Assembly: GCA_021399445.1 (NCBI GenBank)
Contig: JAJTUQ010000003.1
Span: forward strand, 1,550,001 to 1,614,000
Length of the DNA stretch: 64,000 nt
Direction: 5' to 3'
Origin: Xylogone sp. PMI_703
Taxonomy: Eukaryota > Ascomycota > Leotiomycetes
This document shows, in pieces, positions 11,227-22,904 of the stretch (position 1 is its first letter; the number at the start of each line of letters is the position of its first letter). The notes under the pieces are model-generated. The model was not told where the DNA came from. It saw nothing but the letters and a program-made list of their open reading frames with translations, and did not search any database. The translations under genes were made by a program, and so were the position numbers.

Positions 11227-13444
11227 GTGCCAGAGACATTAGACCCCAATAGATGGGGAGTTTAATTAGTGGCAGCATAATTAGCACACTTTTTCGGGAA
11301 TTTGGGAATGTAGGAATTGCAAATGAGGGGCTTCATAGTAGTAGTTGAGAGAATACATACTATCATGCTTTGTTGTCTTTTCCCGGGCATATTACTCGTG
11401 ACGATAAATCTCAAGAGAAAGTAACACGACGAATATTACTTCCAGACACTTCGTCAGCTATACCTTCAAGAATCAATGGAACGCACGATTTCACAAAGCA
11501 AACAGATCGATGCGGAAGCAAGGTAAAGAGGTCGGAATTCACGATGTACGGTCCCAGATTGTGTCATAAAAAAGATCCCGACTCAATGAACGGCTATCGG
11601 TGACTGATATTAATCCCTCATTATTAATAAAGATACATTGGCATTTGTTACACAGGTTGAGTGGTTCGGATTGCTTTTGGATAAAGAAAGGCCTGTTGTG
11701 TCAGACTCTTGATATGCTCAGTTTGCCACCAGTAATATAAGACGGTCATAATATAGATCACTTTCCGAAGACGACGGGAGAGCTGCATCTAACCATTCCC
11801 ATAATGCGAGAATACGAATAAAAAGAAAGTGAGACAAACCGCGAGTTTACTCTCAACATTCAAAGGCTGGGGATGTTTATTGGAGCGAGGATTTTCGTTC
11901 AACTGCTAGTTAATACTCATTACCGCCCCCTACCAGGGCCCATTAAAAACCATATTATTCGGCATTACCGTAATTACGCAGGCATGGGAACGACGTTAAA
12001 TTAATTAACAATATACCGCCTATACCAATACAGGATTAATTTGCTTTTGATTCCTGGCCCTCTCGTGGCTGGTGATGCAGCCACAAGTACTAATAGTAAT
12101 GCCTTCAACTACCCACTTCCTTCCACAGAAGTGTCTTACCTTCGTGATAAAATCTCCGGGTCGGATTTCAAAGCCATCGACATCCATATCCATTTTTTCG
12201 GGCTTTTCGTCGAGCTCCTAACGACTTAGATCGAATCGGCAAATCCGAATCCGATCCGTTTCTACGGACTTGATTGGCTCAAAATCCGTACGGATTTGCA
12301 CCACGTGATGTGAACAATTCCATATTAAGAAGCGGTGTATCATATTTGTACCAAAACGGCAAAATTACATAATCAGATCTTTGACGTTATAACTTATATA
12401 CAATTTTATAATTCACTTAGTCACTTAACATAAATATGATTGTAATATGTGAATTTTTTGTAAAATTCTCTATTGAATGGTATAATTGTTATTGTGATTA
12501 GAGTGAAGTTCATAAAAATAATAAATATAACTAAATTGTAAAATAAACTTGTTCAAAATAATTCAATTATACGGAAAATTAATTATATTGCATGCATAAT
12601 CTTCAAAATAACCAATTAATAAACTTATTAACTAATTACTTATCAATTAGAAATCAAATAAACAGAACAGATTGAATATAATCAAAATCTGTGCGATTTG
12701 TACAATCCGTCCAATCCGTTAGGAGCGCTACTTTTCGCGTTGCCATACCTTGGTAGAAGTCCAGATGAACCGTAGCGCCTTGCAAAGTCCCGACCAATTC
12801 AGCGCGACCCGAGGATGTGCCGGAGCGCCCTTACTTAGTAAGCCAGTAGATGGAGAGAGAAAGATGGCAGAGAGGGTTTCCTGGCGGAGTTTCGGGCCTG
12901 ATTGCGATCCAAAGCTCTAGTGTCCTTCACCGCAATTTCATGGCAAGCATCAACCAAATCAGCAATGTAGAAAGCTTTTATTCTCTGAAACAGCTTCTCA
13001 GGAGCTCCACCGAATCTGACTATTTTGTCCTGCTATCAGGTACATAGGTAGGCTCCAGCTAATGTTTCGTTGCTGTATCTACGATAACTACCCATGTCTA
13101 CCTGCAGGAATTGATCCTCGGCAACCTAATAATGCCAAGTCCAAGCAGGAGACCCGTAGTGTGGATCGCGGTATGATCCTAAAGAAAAGATGGGGTAGAG
13201 ATCGCGCCGCCCAGACCCATCGCTCTACTCAGTTATTGGATCTCCTGTAGCAGTAAAAGGCTTCTACGCGGAGTAACGGCTGTTGCAAAGCTTATTATTC
13301 GCTGAAAAGATATCCACTTATTGTCAAGGAAGGAAGCCTGCTTATTTTTTCAATATAAATATATATATTGGGAATACGACATATTATCTACTGATCACCG
13401 AAAGCTCCGTTATTCTGTCTCTTCCTGATCTATCACATTCAACC
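11227..13444. other. Long intergenic region with AT-rich insert
   Basis: About 2.2 kb without a supportable gene. The middle (about 12300-12690) is strikingly AT-rich and is bracketed by short inverted repeats, described separately. The right part would hold the promoter of the GH3 gene. Confidence 0.5.
12214..12726. mobile_element. Candidate degenerate MITE-like element, AT-rich core
   Basis: The 10-mer GCTCCTAACG at 12214-12223 is repeated in inverted orientation at 12717-12726 (CGTTAGGAGC). Both ends continue into related sequence rich in AATCCG/CGGATT. The core is almost purely AT and non-coding. This fits an old miniature inverted-repeat element, but no target-site duplication is clear and the inverted repeats decay quickly inward. 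Confidence 0.4.
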
Positions 13445-16412
13445 ATGAACGAAGAGGAAAACAGAGTTTATGCAAGAAGAATTATGAGCATGCTCTCTCT
13501 GGACGAGAAGGTAACGCCTAAATCACTTTACCATCTCCTTTCCTTCAAATATGGCACAAACTGGCAACTAACAAGCTGATCATAAAGATAGCTCTACTCT
13601 CGGGGAAAAATTACTGGGAGACAACACCGATTCCACGACTTGGACTTCCTTCAATTAAGGCAAATTTTGACATTCATGTCTCTCTTCCACTACTATGCCT
13701 TCCTTGACTTACCCTCCACCAGGTAACCGATGGGCCAAATGGAGCAAGAGGCAAAACAATGTTTAGCGGCACAACTGCTGCATGTTTTCCTGCCCCAGTG
13801 CTGCTCGCGGCGTCATGGAACCTAGATATAGCCCGTCAAGTTGGACGTGCGATAGGACAAGAGGTCTTGTCCAAAGGGGCTCAATTACTGTACCTGAAAA
13901 TTCAAATAAAGGGTGGATGAATCGAGGCTGATGAAAAGTCTTAGACTTGGTCCTACGATTTGTACTCACAGGCATCCGCTGGGTGGAAGGAATTTTGAAT
14001 CTTTCTCTGAAGATCCTTTCCTATCGGGCAAGCTTGCAGCACAGTATATTCATGGAGTTCAAGAAACGGGAGTTGGAGCAACAGTGAAGCACTTTGCGGC
14101 AAATGAGCAAGAGACCAGTAGATTAACGATTAATGTGATTGCGAGTGAGCGAGCTCTCAGGTAAGACCTACAAAGTTATTATCAGACAGAGTCAATAACA
14201 TTCCACAGAGAAATATACTATAAACCATTCGAAATTGCTATCAAAGAGGCCCATCCTTGGGCAGTAATGACAAGTTACAATTGCATCAATGGTGTACATT
14301 CCGACATGAATAAAGGTCTTCTTCAAGATATTCTGCGTCAACAATGGGGCTGGAATGGGTGGGTGTATGCAATTGAGACAGCTAACACGGGCTAATAAGT
14401 GGCAGTCTTGTGATGAGTGACTGGGGTGGGACAAACTCTACGGAGGAGTCTATAGAGGCAGGGTAAAACTTTTTCAATCATACTCCCCTTTATGGATCTT
14501 GGAGAATAATGAGATCTAGTGTGAGTATAGAGATGCCCGGCCCTCCCATATACCGCAACATCGTGCAAGTGAAGTCGGCAATCCAGTCAGGGCGTATTCG
14601 GGAAGAGACCCTCGAAGAGCGAGTCCTAGAGGTGATTGAATTTGTACTCAAAGCCAAGGATCTGCGGAAAGACGATTTTGAGGGTGAGATGTCAATTAAT
14701 AGGAAAGAACACCGACGCTTGATACGTGAAGCGGGAGCTGAAGGAATAGTTCTGTTGAAAAATGATGGGAACATCCTTCCACTTGACAGAGGCGGTGTCC
14801 AAAAGATAGCGCTTCTCGGACTCGCTAAGGAGTGTCTTGCACAGGGTGGTGGATCAGCAACGGTTAATTGTCACTATCAGGTCGCTCCTTGGGATGCGTT
14901 AAAGACAGCACTTGGTGGGGATACGGAGCTCCTTTATGCCCAAGGTACGTGAATTATCTATCAGGAGACTGGTTAGCCGCTAACTGATTGCAAGGGGCAA
15001 GCATAAACCGATCTTTTCCACTGTTACAACATGGTCTTAGAGGAGTAGAGGGAAGACCGGGTCTTAGTGTATACAGATATTCATCTAGCAACGTCGGACG
15101 AGCACTGGACTCAATAACTGATGTTCGTGAGGCACGTTATATCCCAATCGGAGAGAAGTGGGGAAGAGCTAAACTCCACGGGTTCTACACACCTTCTATA
15201 ACCGGATCACATTATCTATCATTGTGTGGTATAGGATCTTCCAATCTTTATATCGATGATGAGCTTGTAATCGAAGATCCTACTGGCTGCGAGGATATAA
15301 CGGCATTTCTCTTCGGATCTTATCGAGGCAAAATCAAGCAGTACTATTTCGAGAGAGGCAAGGATTACAAGATTCGAATAGAAACCTTTCAACCAACAGG
15401 AAAAGTCCAGCTTCCGTTATGGGAAGGCTTATTAGGAGTTCTTGTCGGTTTCATGTCTCAACAAGAGTATGAGTTTGATTTGCTTCCTCCAGCAGTTCAG
15501 GCAGCCAAAGAAGCAGAAGTTGCGATTATTTTTGTAGGAAATACTGCTTCGTGGGAGAGTTCAGGTATGTACGTGATAATTTCATCCTGAAATAATAAAT
15601 GCAGAATGCTTACCAATCCTCCAGGTCAAGATATGCAAACAATGCATCTTCCATTTAATGGCTCCCAGGATCGTCTGATTAGGGCGGTTTCAGAAGTTAA
15701 CCCCAACACAATTGTTGTCATTTCTACTGGCGTCCCCGTGGCAATGCCATGGCGGCATAGGGTACGTGCTATTCTCCAGGCCTGGTTTCCTGGGCAGGAG
15801 GCGGGAAACTCCATTACCGATGTCATCTTGGGCGATGTTAATCCAAGTGGGCGCCTCCCTGTAAGCTTTCCAAGGTCGATAAATGATTCACCTGCCTATG
15901 GAAATTTTCCTGGTGATCTTACAACTTTTCAAGTAAGATATGAGGAAGATATCTTCGTAGGATATCGGCACTATGATCAGTATCCCGACAAAGTAGCATT
16001 CCCTTTCGGATTTGGTCTCTCCTATACCACATTTGAAATTTCCAACGTGGGCATATCATCTGAGATTCTATATCCAGGCTCATCCATTACAGTTTCAGCT
16101 GAGGTTCGGAATGCTGGTTTCCGCACTGGCAGTGACGTCGTCCAGGTATATGTGGTCCACCCTAAATCATCCGTACCTATGGCTCCAAAGAGCCTTGCTG
16201 GCTTTGCTAAGATTTCTCTCTTGCCAAATGAGCGTGGTGTTATTCATATCACATTTTCGTTGGACGCAGTAGCGTGGTGGGATCAACTCAGGGGCAAATG
16301 GGCTGTTGATTCCGGACAATATACTGCGCTAGTGGCCAGATCATCATCTGACAAGGATATCAAGGCCGCGGCGTTCTTTGATATCCTTGAGTCATTTACA
16401 TTTGACCCCTGA
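13445..16412 (+). CDS. GH3 beta-glucosidase with PA14 domain, apparently intracellular
   Basis: Retaining beta-glucosidase of glycoside hydrolase family 3. Nine exons (13445-13510, 13588-13659, 13723-13889, 13945-14160, 14209-14358, 14406-14462, 14520-14944, 14995-15564, 15625-16412) give 836 residues, matching the BglI-type fungal enzymes. The N-terminal barrel has DGPNGARG and KHFAANEQE; the nucleophile Asp is in VMSDWGG. A PA14 insert lies in the second domain (around [19 protein letters not shown]) and a fibronectin III-like domain is at the C-terminus. There is no signal peptide, so it should work inside the cell. Intron 2 begins with GC (AAG then GCAAAT). Placed between two cluster-type genes, it could release a sugar from a glycosylated metabolite, but it may simply be a passenger. 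Confidence 0.9.
13660..13722 (+). other. GC-AG intron in the GH3 gene
   Basis: Joining GLPSIK to [10 protein letters not shown], a highly conserved GH3 junction, requires a 63-nt intron that starts GCAAAT and ends CACCAG. The donor context AAG-GCAAAT is close to the consensus for genuine GC-AG introns. Confidence 0.7.
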
Positions 16413-16833
16413 GACCTCCTAAATCCTACGTCTACAACACTCACTTGTATCATGCAGCGGTCTACAGTAACTATGGGCTTGGACAAGACAAGCTGAGACC
16501 AGAAATTTCAAGTCAAGGAGTCTATACAAATATATTGGATCAGCTTCTGCGGCCCAAATCCTGTTATGTTGTTATTTCCATCAACTATCGTAGTTGTATT
16601 CGGTTCTAAAAGCGATACTTCAACTACCTATGGCTTTATTTGTAGAATAGTCATACGATATGTATTGATTTCACTTTATTATAATCATTAACTTGGATCT
16701 CAGCCCTCTTGATCATACATAAACATAATCTTTTTGATCGAAGAAGCAGTAGGACAGATATGTAAACGTGTAATATGACTGATGCTTTCATTTATGCAAG
16801 GAAACTACTCTTCATTACACTCCTATACTATGC
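16413..16833. other. Intergenic between convergent GH3 and EthD genes
   Basis: The two flanking genes read towards each other, so this holds two 3' ends. It is AT-rich and no gene or repeat was recognised. Confidence 0.5.
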
Positions 16834-17342
16834 TCAAGCAGCAAAAGTTGACTTGCCGTCCACAATATTAACCACTTTCCCATCCTGCACGTACGTCTCA
16901 ACATATCCAAGAGTAATGACCATAGATCCACGCTCGAACATGTAACCTTCATCAGGCTGCATCTTCAATGGATACTCAGGGTCCTGGAGTGCATTCAGAA
17001 GGTCATCGACACTATGAACCATGAATTCAACGTGTGCATCAAATTCAGCAAGTTTTGCTCCCGCATAATCTGCAATACCTGCTGCCAATTGCTTGATTTC
17101 TGGAGGGGTATGGTACTGTAGTTGTATCAGCACGAGTCATATTTACTGGTCGGGATGAATAGGAGGGTTAGGAAACATTGTGGGAATACCTGAGTGTATC
17201 CAACAATCCCATTACGAGCCAACCAGGAGGACGCAATTGGGGCATGGTGTTCCGTCCAGTGTTTATGGAATTCAGCATCTGTGAGCTTAGAACTCTTTCG
17301 CTGAAGGATAGATAGGCGGAGAAGCTTTTGTTTAGTCGCCAT
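16834..17342 (-). CDS. EthD-domain protein (dimeric alpha-beta barrel)
   Basis: Small EthD / ferredoxin-like dimeric barrel protein of 144 residues. Two exons (17190-17342, 16834-17115) with a 74-nt intron join NGIVGYTQ to YHTPPEIKQ, the usual family junction. The motif FHKHWTEHHAPI lies near residues 26-37. In fungal polyketide clusters, members of this family act on unstable aromatic intermediates, for example as decarboxylases in anthraquinone pathways (established for the atrochrysone carboxylic acid type). Function here is inferred only from that and from its position beside the PKS set. Confidence 0.85.
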
Positions 17343-17931
17343 TTTCTTGAGTAATTATCTAAAATGAACTCTATGGTAGATAGTAGATCTGGATGTTGAG
17401 GCTGTTGATGATGGAAAGGAAAGGAGTATAGGAAAGGTTTATATATTTCAATGGACTTACCATATTAACATTGCTGAGGTTAAGATTGTCAGCAATCGGA
17501 GATAGGAGACTGACGACAAATTCAATTCTCAATTTGTCAATATTCAAAACATGATATCGTGGTTCTAATCAACCATTTACTTACACATCTAGTATCGGTA
17601 CGGCAATACTTTTTCACGAAACGATTTCACGAAATGATTTCCTTATACAGCTTAGCTCGCGTCTGATACAGTAACAGCAATGCCAGCACAGGGGTGCCTC
17701 ACCACAACATATGATCAATTCTTGGTTAAGAATAGTTATTTCAAATGCTATGAAATCAAGCTATCGTAAATTCGTAATCATAACATGGAAAATCATATGA
17801 CTAAATTTGTAAATTCTCTAAGGGTTGTATAATTATAGGTTGAATTATTAGTTTATATAAAACGTCTTAAAATACATAGCCCCTGTTGGGGAAGTGACAC
17901 TCTTGATAATCAAACCGCCAGTCTACATGCA
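17343..17931. other. Intergenic, EthD gene promoter side
   Basis: AT-rich sequence upstream of the EthD gene and downstream of the Zn2Cys6 regulator, both on the minus strand. No coding feature is supported. Confidence 0.5.
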
Positions 17932-19549
17932 TCAGGTATCATCTTCAGCAGTTGCACAGCTAGGGCCTATAATAGCTCCCTTTAGGTACTTCATGCGGAA
18001 AATATTATTTGTCGGCCCAAGATAATGTTCAAACAGCTGCAAAGTATGGCATAGCCAGCTATCCATGTTTGACACCTCACTATTCACCTTCCATACAGTC
18101 TGCAAGAGACGAACTAGAAATAAAACCTCGGATGGTATTTTCATAGCAAACCCCTTTTCGTTATACGCTCCCAAAAAATAAGGAATGCTGGCATATATCT
18201 CATAGGATATTTGAAGAAGCCTAGAAGCTGACTTATCCCGTTGTATATCTAATTCAGTTACAAGTCTCGAATTCATTCCATCAACAGCGCTTGAAATTTG
18301 ATCCACGCTTTTGAGAATAGCTATGTTTGCGAGTAGCCGACACAGTCGATAATAGTTCCACATTTTTGCATACCAACTGTCACGATAGATGTGAAATTGA
18401 TCAGGAAAGACGCCAGTGACGGTATGATATCCCCAGCTTGGAAATAGGCCGGCAGCCCAATCCTGTATTCGTTTATCCAAATAGGTAGCCATAGTTACTT
18501 GGCTTACGAGATCAGCATTCTGATGATTCTTAGTCATCAGATAAGTATTCACAGTATCTACGATAATCGTGAATAGTTGGGTTGCAGGCGAGGTTTTCGT
18601 GAAGGATTCATTTCTCATAACATGTTGCATTAGGTCCACTAGAAATTGAGGTACCGGCATTTCACCAAGCAGAGAAGCTAGTATCTGGAAAGGATGGTCA
18701 TTAGTGGATAACTTACAGGCTGCCAAGTAACTACTCACGATAACATAGCACACATCCGAGACGCCGTCAAGTTGATCCATAATCTTTTTTTCGCTGGTAT
18801 ACCAAGACTGAAGGAGGGCAGTCGTCCCATGAAGGTGCTTTAGCCAGAGATATGCATTAGAGATATTATCACAAGCAACGATCTATACTAACATCAGCTG
18901 GGAGCAAAGCAATTAGTTGTTGACGTAACAGGACCTCGAACATAGACAGAACAAAGCTAGCAGCAACTGTTGTTCCCACGGTGGATTCTTCATAATCAAG
19001 TAATTCCTTTGTTAGGAGATACAAGGCGTTACCATATTTTTGCTTTGCACGATTCATCAAACTATAATCATTTTTTGCAGTTGCCAGGCCAGCTAACCCA
19101 ACCGATATAACACACACTGGAAGAGAACACTGGAGTTGCTGAATCGTTGACTTGCCACAATTCGGACAACTACCCACTATAGAGTAATTCCGAAAGAAAA
19201 ATGCTTCTGCAACATCTTCAACGGGCAGTGCTAAACCGGCTATTGGGCCAGCATTAGTCACATGCGACTGAATGTTTTGCTCGTTCACGTATTTTATTCC
19301 GTAATGCTTTCGTATTGTAAGGCTAGTCTCATCACGGAATACAAGGTCATACGGCGTCCTGAAGCCAGAGCACGTAAGACCAGCTCGAGCACATTGACTG
19401 CACCTTGGTTTCAGTTGATTACACTGCTCTCCTGTGTTAGAAATCCACAAGACGAAGAATGTTGAAAACCTTCTGGAACAAGGGTCTACCTTAATTCGTC
19501 GAGACCTGCAGTTGGCGCATGCCTCACTACGCAATTTACGTGGGGGCAT
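17932..19549 (-). CDS. Zn2Cys6 transcription factor
   Basis: Fungal regulator with an N-terminal binuclear zinc cluster and a fungal-specific transcription factor domain. Three exons (19490-19549, 18883 excluded: 18935-19423, 17932-18882) give 499 residues. Splicing of intron 1 creates the cluster with Cys spacing CX2CX6CX6CX2CX6C: ACANCRSRRIK joins CNQLKPRCSQC. Intron 2 (52 nt) joins SMFE to IVACDNISN. An intron-like 37-nt string (GTAAGT, CTAAT, CAG) occurs just after YLAA in exon 3, but removing it would shift the frame, so I keep it as coding. Placed inside the PKS neighbourhood, it is the best candidate for the pathway regulator; nothing in the sequence proves that. Confidence 0.88.
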
Positions 19550-20136
19550 TCTGGATTAGAATAGTATTTTGTAAAATATAACAAAACTGGGAATGGTTAT
19601 GCTAGCAAATATGTTAATAATGGTTCTGCGAATATTATGAATCAACGACAAATTTTTGACACATTTCAGCCACAATAGTGCGAGTACTTACAAATACGGC
19701 CTCGTAAAGCGTTGTAAACTGATATTTGTCTTCGGAATCTACAAAATTCTCTCGTAAAGGCGCCGGAAGTTGATGGCGTTGCATCTATCTAGCCATTCAT
19801 CCTTTATACAGCACTAGAACTACTCTGTAGTAGAGTGATAGAGAAATTAACAATTGAGATTACACGAGGTAAGCAGGCTATCTCGTGTGGTTTGGCACTA
19901 ATTTACGAGCAACTTGCCTTTCTCGGAGATAGCGCGTTTATCACCCACCGCACGGCTGAACCATTGACCAACAACAGTAACTAAACACGGTCATGTACGC
20001 ATAGAGCATATTTGTATAACCGTAAGCCACTGGATCCATTAGTATAAACTTTAATAACCTTCTTCCGTCCCGATATTGGAAAACATTCAAGGTCAATGCC
20101 ATAGCCATCTTCGTTAAAGTTATACTCCTTTAGACA
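19550..20136. other. Divergent promoter region, regulator / dehydrogenase
   Basis: About 590 nt between divergently read genes, expected to carry both promoters. No open frame or repeat of note was seen. Confidence 0.5.
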
Positions 20137-21394
20137 ATGAATTTTGCTTGCTGTGCAATACAAAGAGGAGGACCATTCAAAGTATCGCAGGTCCCAGTAC
20201 CCTCTCCAGGACCAAATGAGGTGTTGGTGAAGATCCGGGCCATTGCTCTCAATCCGATTGACTGGAAGCAACTGCAGGTTTTATCCACCACAAAGTAATA
20301 CACAGTCCATTAATCCAGTGAATAGTGTTACTGGGCATTCAGTGGATGCTTGGCCAGCTACATTTGGAAATGATGGAGCCGGTGTGATTGAATCAGTCGG
20401 AGCAGCGGTAGAAAGGTTTCAGAAAGGTGACGAGGTCTTTGCTCGATTTGATTCTGCTAAGGGACAATCAGCGGCTTTTCAGGTAGTTTCGTTGGTCTAA
20501 ACGCGGGAGAGGTGCTAAGTCCCACAGAACTATGCCGTAATAGACGTCAACAATGTCGGACGGAAACCTCCAACGATGACTTTCGAGGAAGCATCCTCAA
20601 TCCCGTACGCTCCTGTTGATTCACTGCTTATCTACCTCTGTAAGCTGATATAGAAGAGCCACACAGCTTAGGTTTCATGACAGCTGCATCAGCAATACAT
20701 CTGGGCTTGGGGATCCCATTGGATACGTTTTCCTCCTCCAGATCTGCTAACGATATGCCCAGGTCTATTTTGGTAAGCCTAGTCTTTCATGCCAAGTCGA
20801 ATATATAAAAATGGATAAAATGTCAGCAGCATTTTTTAATTAGGGCACTATTAGGTCCTGGGCGGCGGCTCCTCCGTCGGCTCTTCCGCGATCCAGCTAT
20901 TGCGAATTGTTCTGCCGGATGCTACAATTCTTTCCACCGCGTCTCCAAAGCACCATTCACATTTAAAGTCACTTGGTGCTACAAATGTAGTGGATTACAA
21001 CGATGCCACCCTCGTTGAGGCCATTCGAAGTCACTCGCCAGGTGGAAATGGAGTTGAAGCTATTATCGACGCGGTAGGTAGCGTAAGCACTAGGCCTGAA
21101 CTCCTTGAGACCCTCACTGGATCGAAGGTATATGCCGAAGTCGTTACCGGTCAATTTGCCAAGGATGTACCCGCCGATATTAAGCATAACCTTGTTTTCT
21201 CGCGGAAAATAATGAGCACCAGTGCAGGGCCTCAGCTGTTCTCCGGCTTAGCCGGCGTCCTGTCCAGCGGGGAGTATAAGCCCCCTCTCCCAGTAAAGGT
21301 GGTGGGTGATGGGCTAGATTCCATCCAGGATGGGCTTAAAGAGTTACAGGCTGGAGTCTCTGGAACAAAATTGGTGGTACGGATACCTGTCTGA
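20137..21394 (+). CDS. Medium-chain (zinc-type) dehydrogenase / quinone-reductase-like, model uncertain
   Basis: NAD(P)-dependent medium-chain dehydrogenase/reductase. The N-terminal GroES-like part (VKIRAIALNPIDWKQ; DAWPATFGNDGAG; KGDEVFARF) and the Rossmann part (VLGGGSSVGSSAIQLLR; ATNVVDY; IIDAVG) are clear, ending at KLVVRIPV. Good introns follow SAAFQ and precede VLGGG. Two other junctions do not work cleanly. After WKQLQ the expected 48-nt intron breaks the frame and only 28- or 31-nt alternatives keep it. After SIPYA a standard 57-nt intron also breaks the frame and only a 32-nt one keeps it. The gene may have very short introns, or carry two frameshifts and be a pseudogene. About 340 residues if intact. 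Confidence 0.72.
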
Positions 21395-22216
21395 GTCAGC
21401 CAAATTCACATTCAGATAACGTAATTCCCGGTCTCACCGGCCACCTGGTCTGGCCGGCCACTTGGATTTAGGGCAAAATTGAGCAAAATCGTCCCCTAGC
21501 AATATCAACAACTCCACTGTCGCACAAGATATACTTTTGGTATATAGCTAATTAAGTCGATCTAACTATAAATATATTCTTCTTTCTTTTCTTACATATC
21601 CTGAATACCATTAGACGTGATTTCAGGCCGCAAAACCATGCAGATATGCTAGTATTATATAATTGATTAATACTAATTATCTTAGAATCAGTATACATAC
21701 TTAATAGCAAGTATATAGTTAAATAAAATTGCCTTTATTGTATGTAGTAATGTAGTTGTTGATATTGCTAGGGGACGATTTTGCTCAATTTTGCCCTAAA
21801 TCCAAGTGGCCGGCCAGACCAGGTGGCCGGTGAGACCGGGAATTACGTTAATATTGTTGACAATGCCGCCATTCAGAGTAGTGACTTTTTTGGATTCAGA
21901 AAGAGTGCGATTGAAAACGATAAGGAACCAATAACATCGTGAACTACTGTTCCCACCCGTTGTAATCGGCCCATCGGCAGGTAAATACACGCACCAAAAA
22001 AATCCCATTTTAATAGATACTCCGTATTACACAAGTTATGATATTCAAGTACCATAAGATTATTAGACTATACTAATAGGCCTATAGGGTTTAGATTAAT
22101 ACCAAGGCTCAGAAAGGATAAGCTGCTAATCAAAAACCCGAAAATAATGGCTCCAAGGCCTGAGAGCGAAAGCTTGTTGGCCTGTAGGGCCCTTCGTCTC
22201 TCGCATACCGCCACTT
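21395..22216. other. Intergenic containing a MITE
   Basis: Between the dehydrogenase stop and the small secreted protein gene. Most of it is the 430-bp inverted-repeat element described below. The remaining roughly 370 nt (21851-22216) show no gene. Confidence 0.6.
21419..21848. mobile_element. MITE with perfect 95-bp terminal inverted repeats
   Basis: Positions 21419-21513 are repeated exactly in inverted orientation at 21754-21848; I compared them base by base and found no mismatch. The element is 430 bp, starts ACGTAATTCCCGG, and is flanked on both sides by TA, the target duplication of Tc1/mariner-type transposons. The 240-bp core is AT-rich and non-coding. It begins only 24 nt after the stop codon of the dehydrogenase gene, so the transcript of that gene may run into the hairpin. 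Perfect arms suggest recent insertion or strong conservation. Family identity is not known to me. Confidence 0.9.
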
Positions 22217-22904
22217 CTATAAATTGGTATATGATTGCCCACAAGGACCCGCAATATCCCCTGTGCTGCCAAATATCTGAGTAGCGTTATCCGGTCCATA
22301 CGTCAGCCCTCTAAACGTCCCTGCTGGACAACTGCTGGTAACCCCCTCTCCAGATGCCGAGGTTAGATTTGAAGCCTGCGAGACCACGCACCCCTCCACA
22401 TTGTAGAACCAAGCCTGTATGCAATTTTCAATTTCAAAGAAACATGTGTGGCAGCATGCAGTGGCATTTTGTCCTTGGGTTCCTTGATGTAGGTCGTTGA
22501 CGAGGTGGAGGTCAGCTGGCGTTGAATGCAGCCCATAGGCTGGCCCTGGAGAGGGCAAGGGATCAGCGCAAGGGTATATGGTGGTTGTAGTCGCCGGTGG
22601 AGTGGTGGTTATAAATACTGTCGAGAGTATTGTAGAGAGAACTTCCTTGTTCGGGAGTAGGTCGACATTATCGAGTGACGCTGATGGTGTTGGCGAATTC
22701 CCTGGAAGGAAGACGTAGGAAGTGCTTTTCTAGAATGTTAGCTAAGGATTTTCTAGAGCAAACTTGGCTTCGGACTAACGCAGGAATGCCGTTATAAACG
22801 GTTGATGTTATGGTGATGGTTGACAAGTTGGTGGCATTGAGAGCTGCGTATTGGGCCGACACCACTCCAGCTATCCCGAAAAGAAACCCTACGCTACGAA
22901 GCAT
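22217..22904 (-). CDS. Small Cys-containing secreted protein
   Basis: Predicted secreted protein of 213 residues from two exons (22776-22904, 22217-22729; 46-nt intron joining YNGIPAL to KSTSYVFLPG). A signal peptide is clear at the start (MLRSVGFLFGIAGVVSA, cut before QY). A Thr/Pro-rich linker (TTTPPATTTT) follows, then a C-terminal half with about eight Cys (motif ACCHTCFFEIENC) and several NxS/T glycosylation sites. I chose the Met at 22904 rather than an upstream in-frame Met because it directly precedes the hydrophobic core. No enzyme motif was recognised; an effector-like or cell-wall role is possible. It sits beside a secreted BBE-like oxidase. Confidence 0.78.

Noticed and set aside
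18690..18740. 37-nt intron-like string in exon 3 of the Zn2Cys6 regulator
   Set aside because: Removal would shift the frame, whereas the unspliced frame runs on through a coherent domain.
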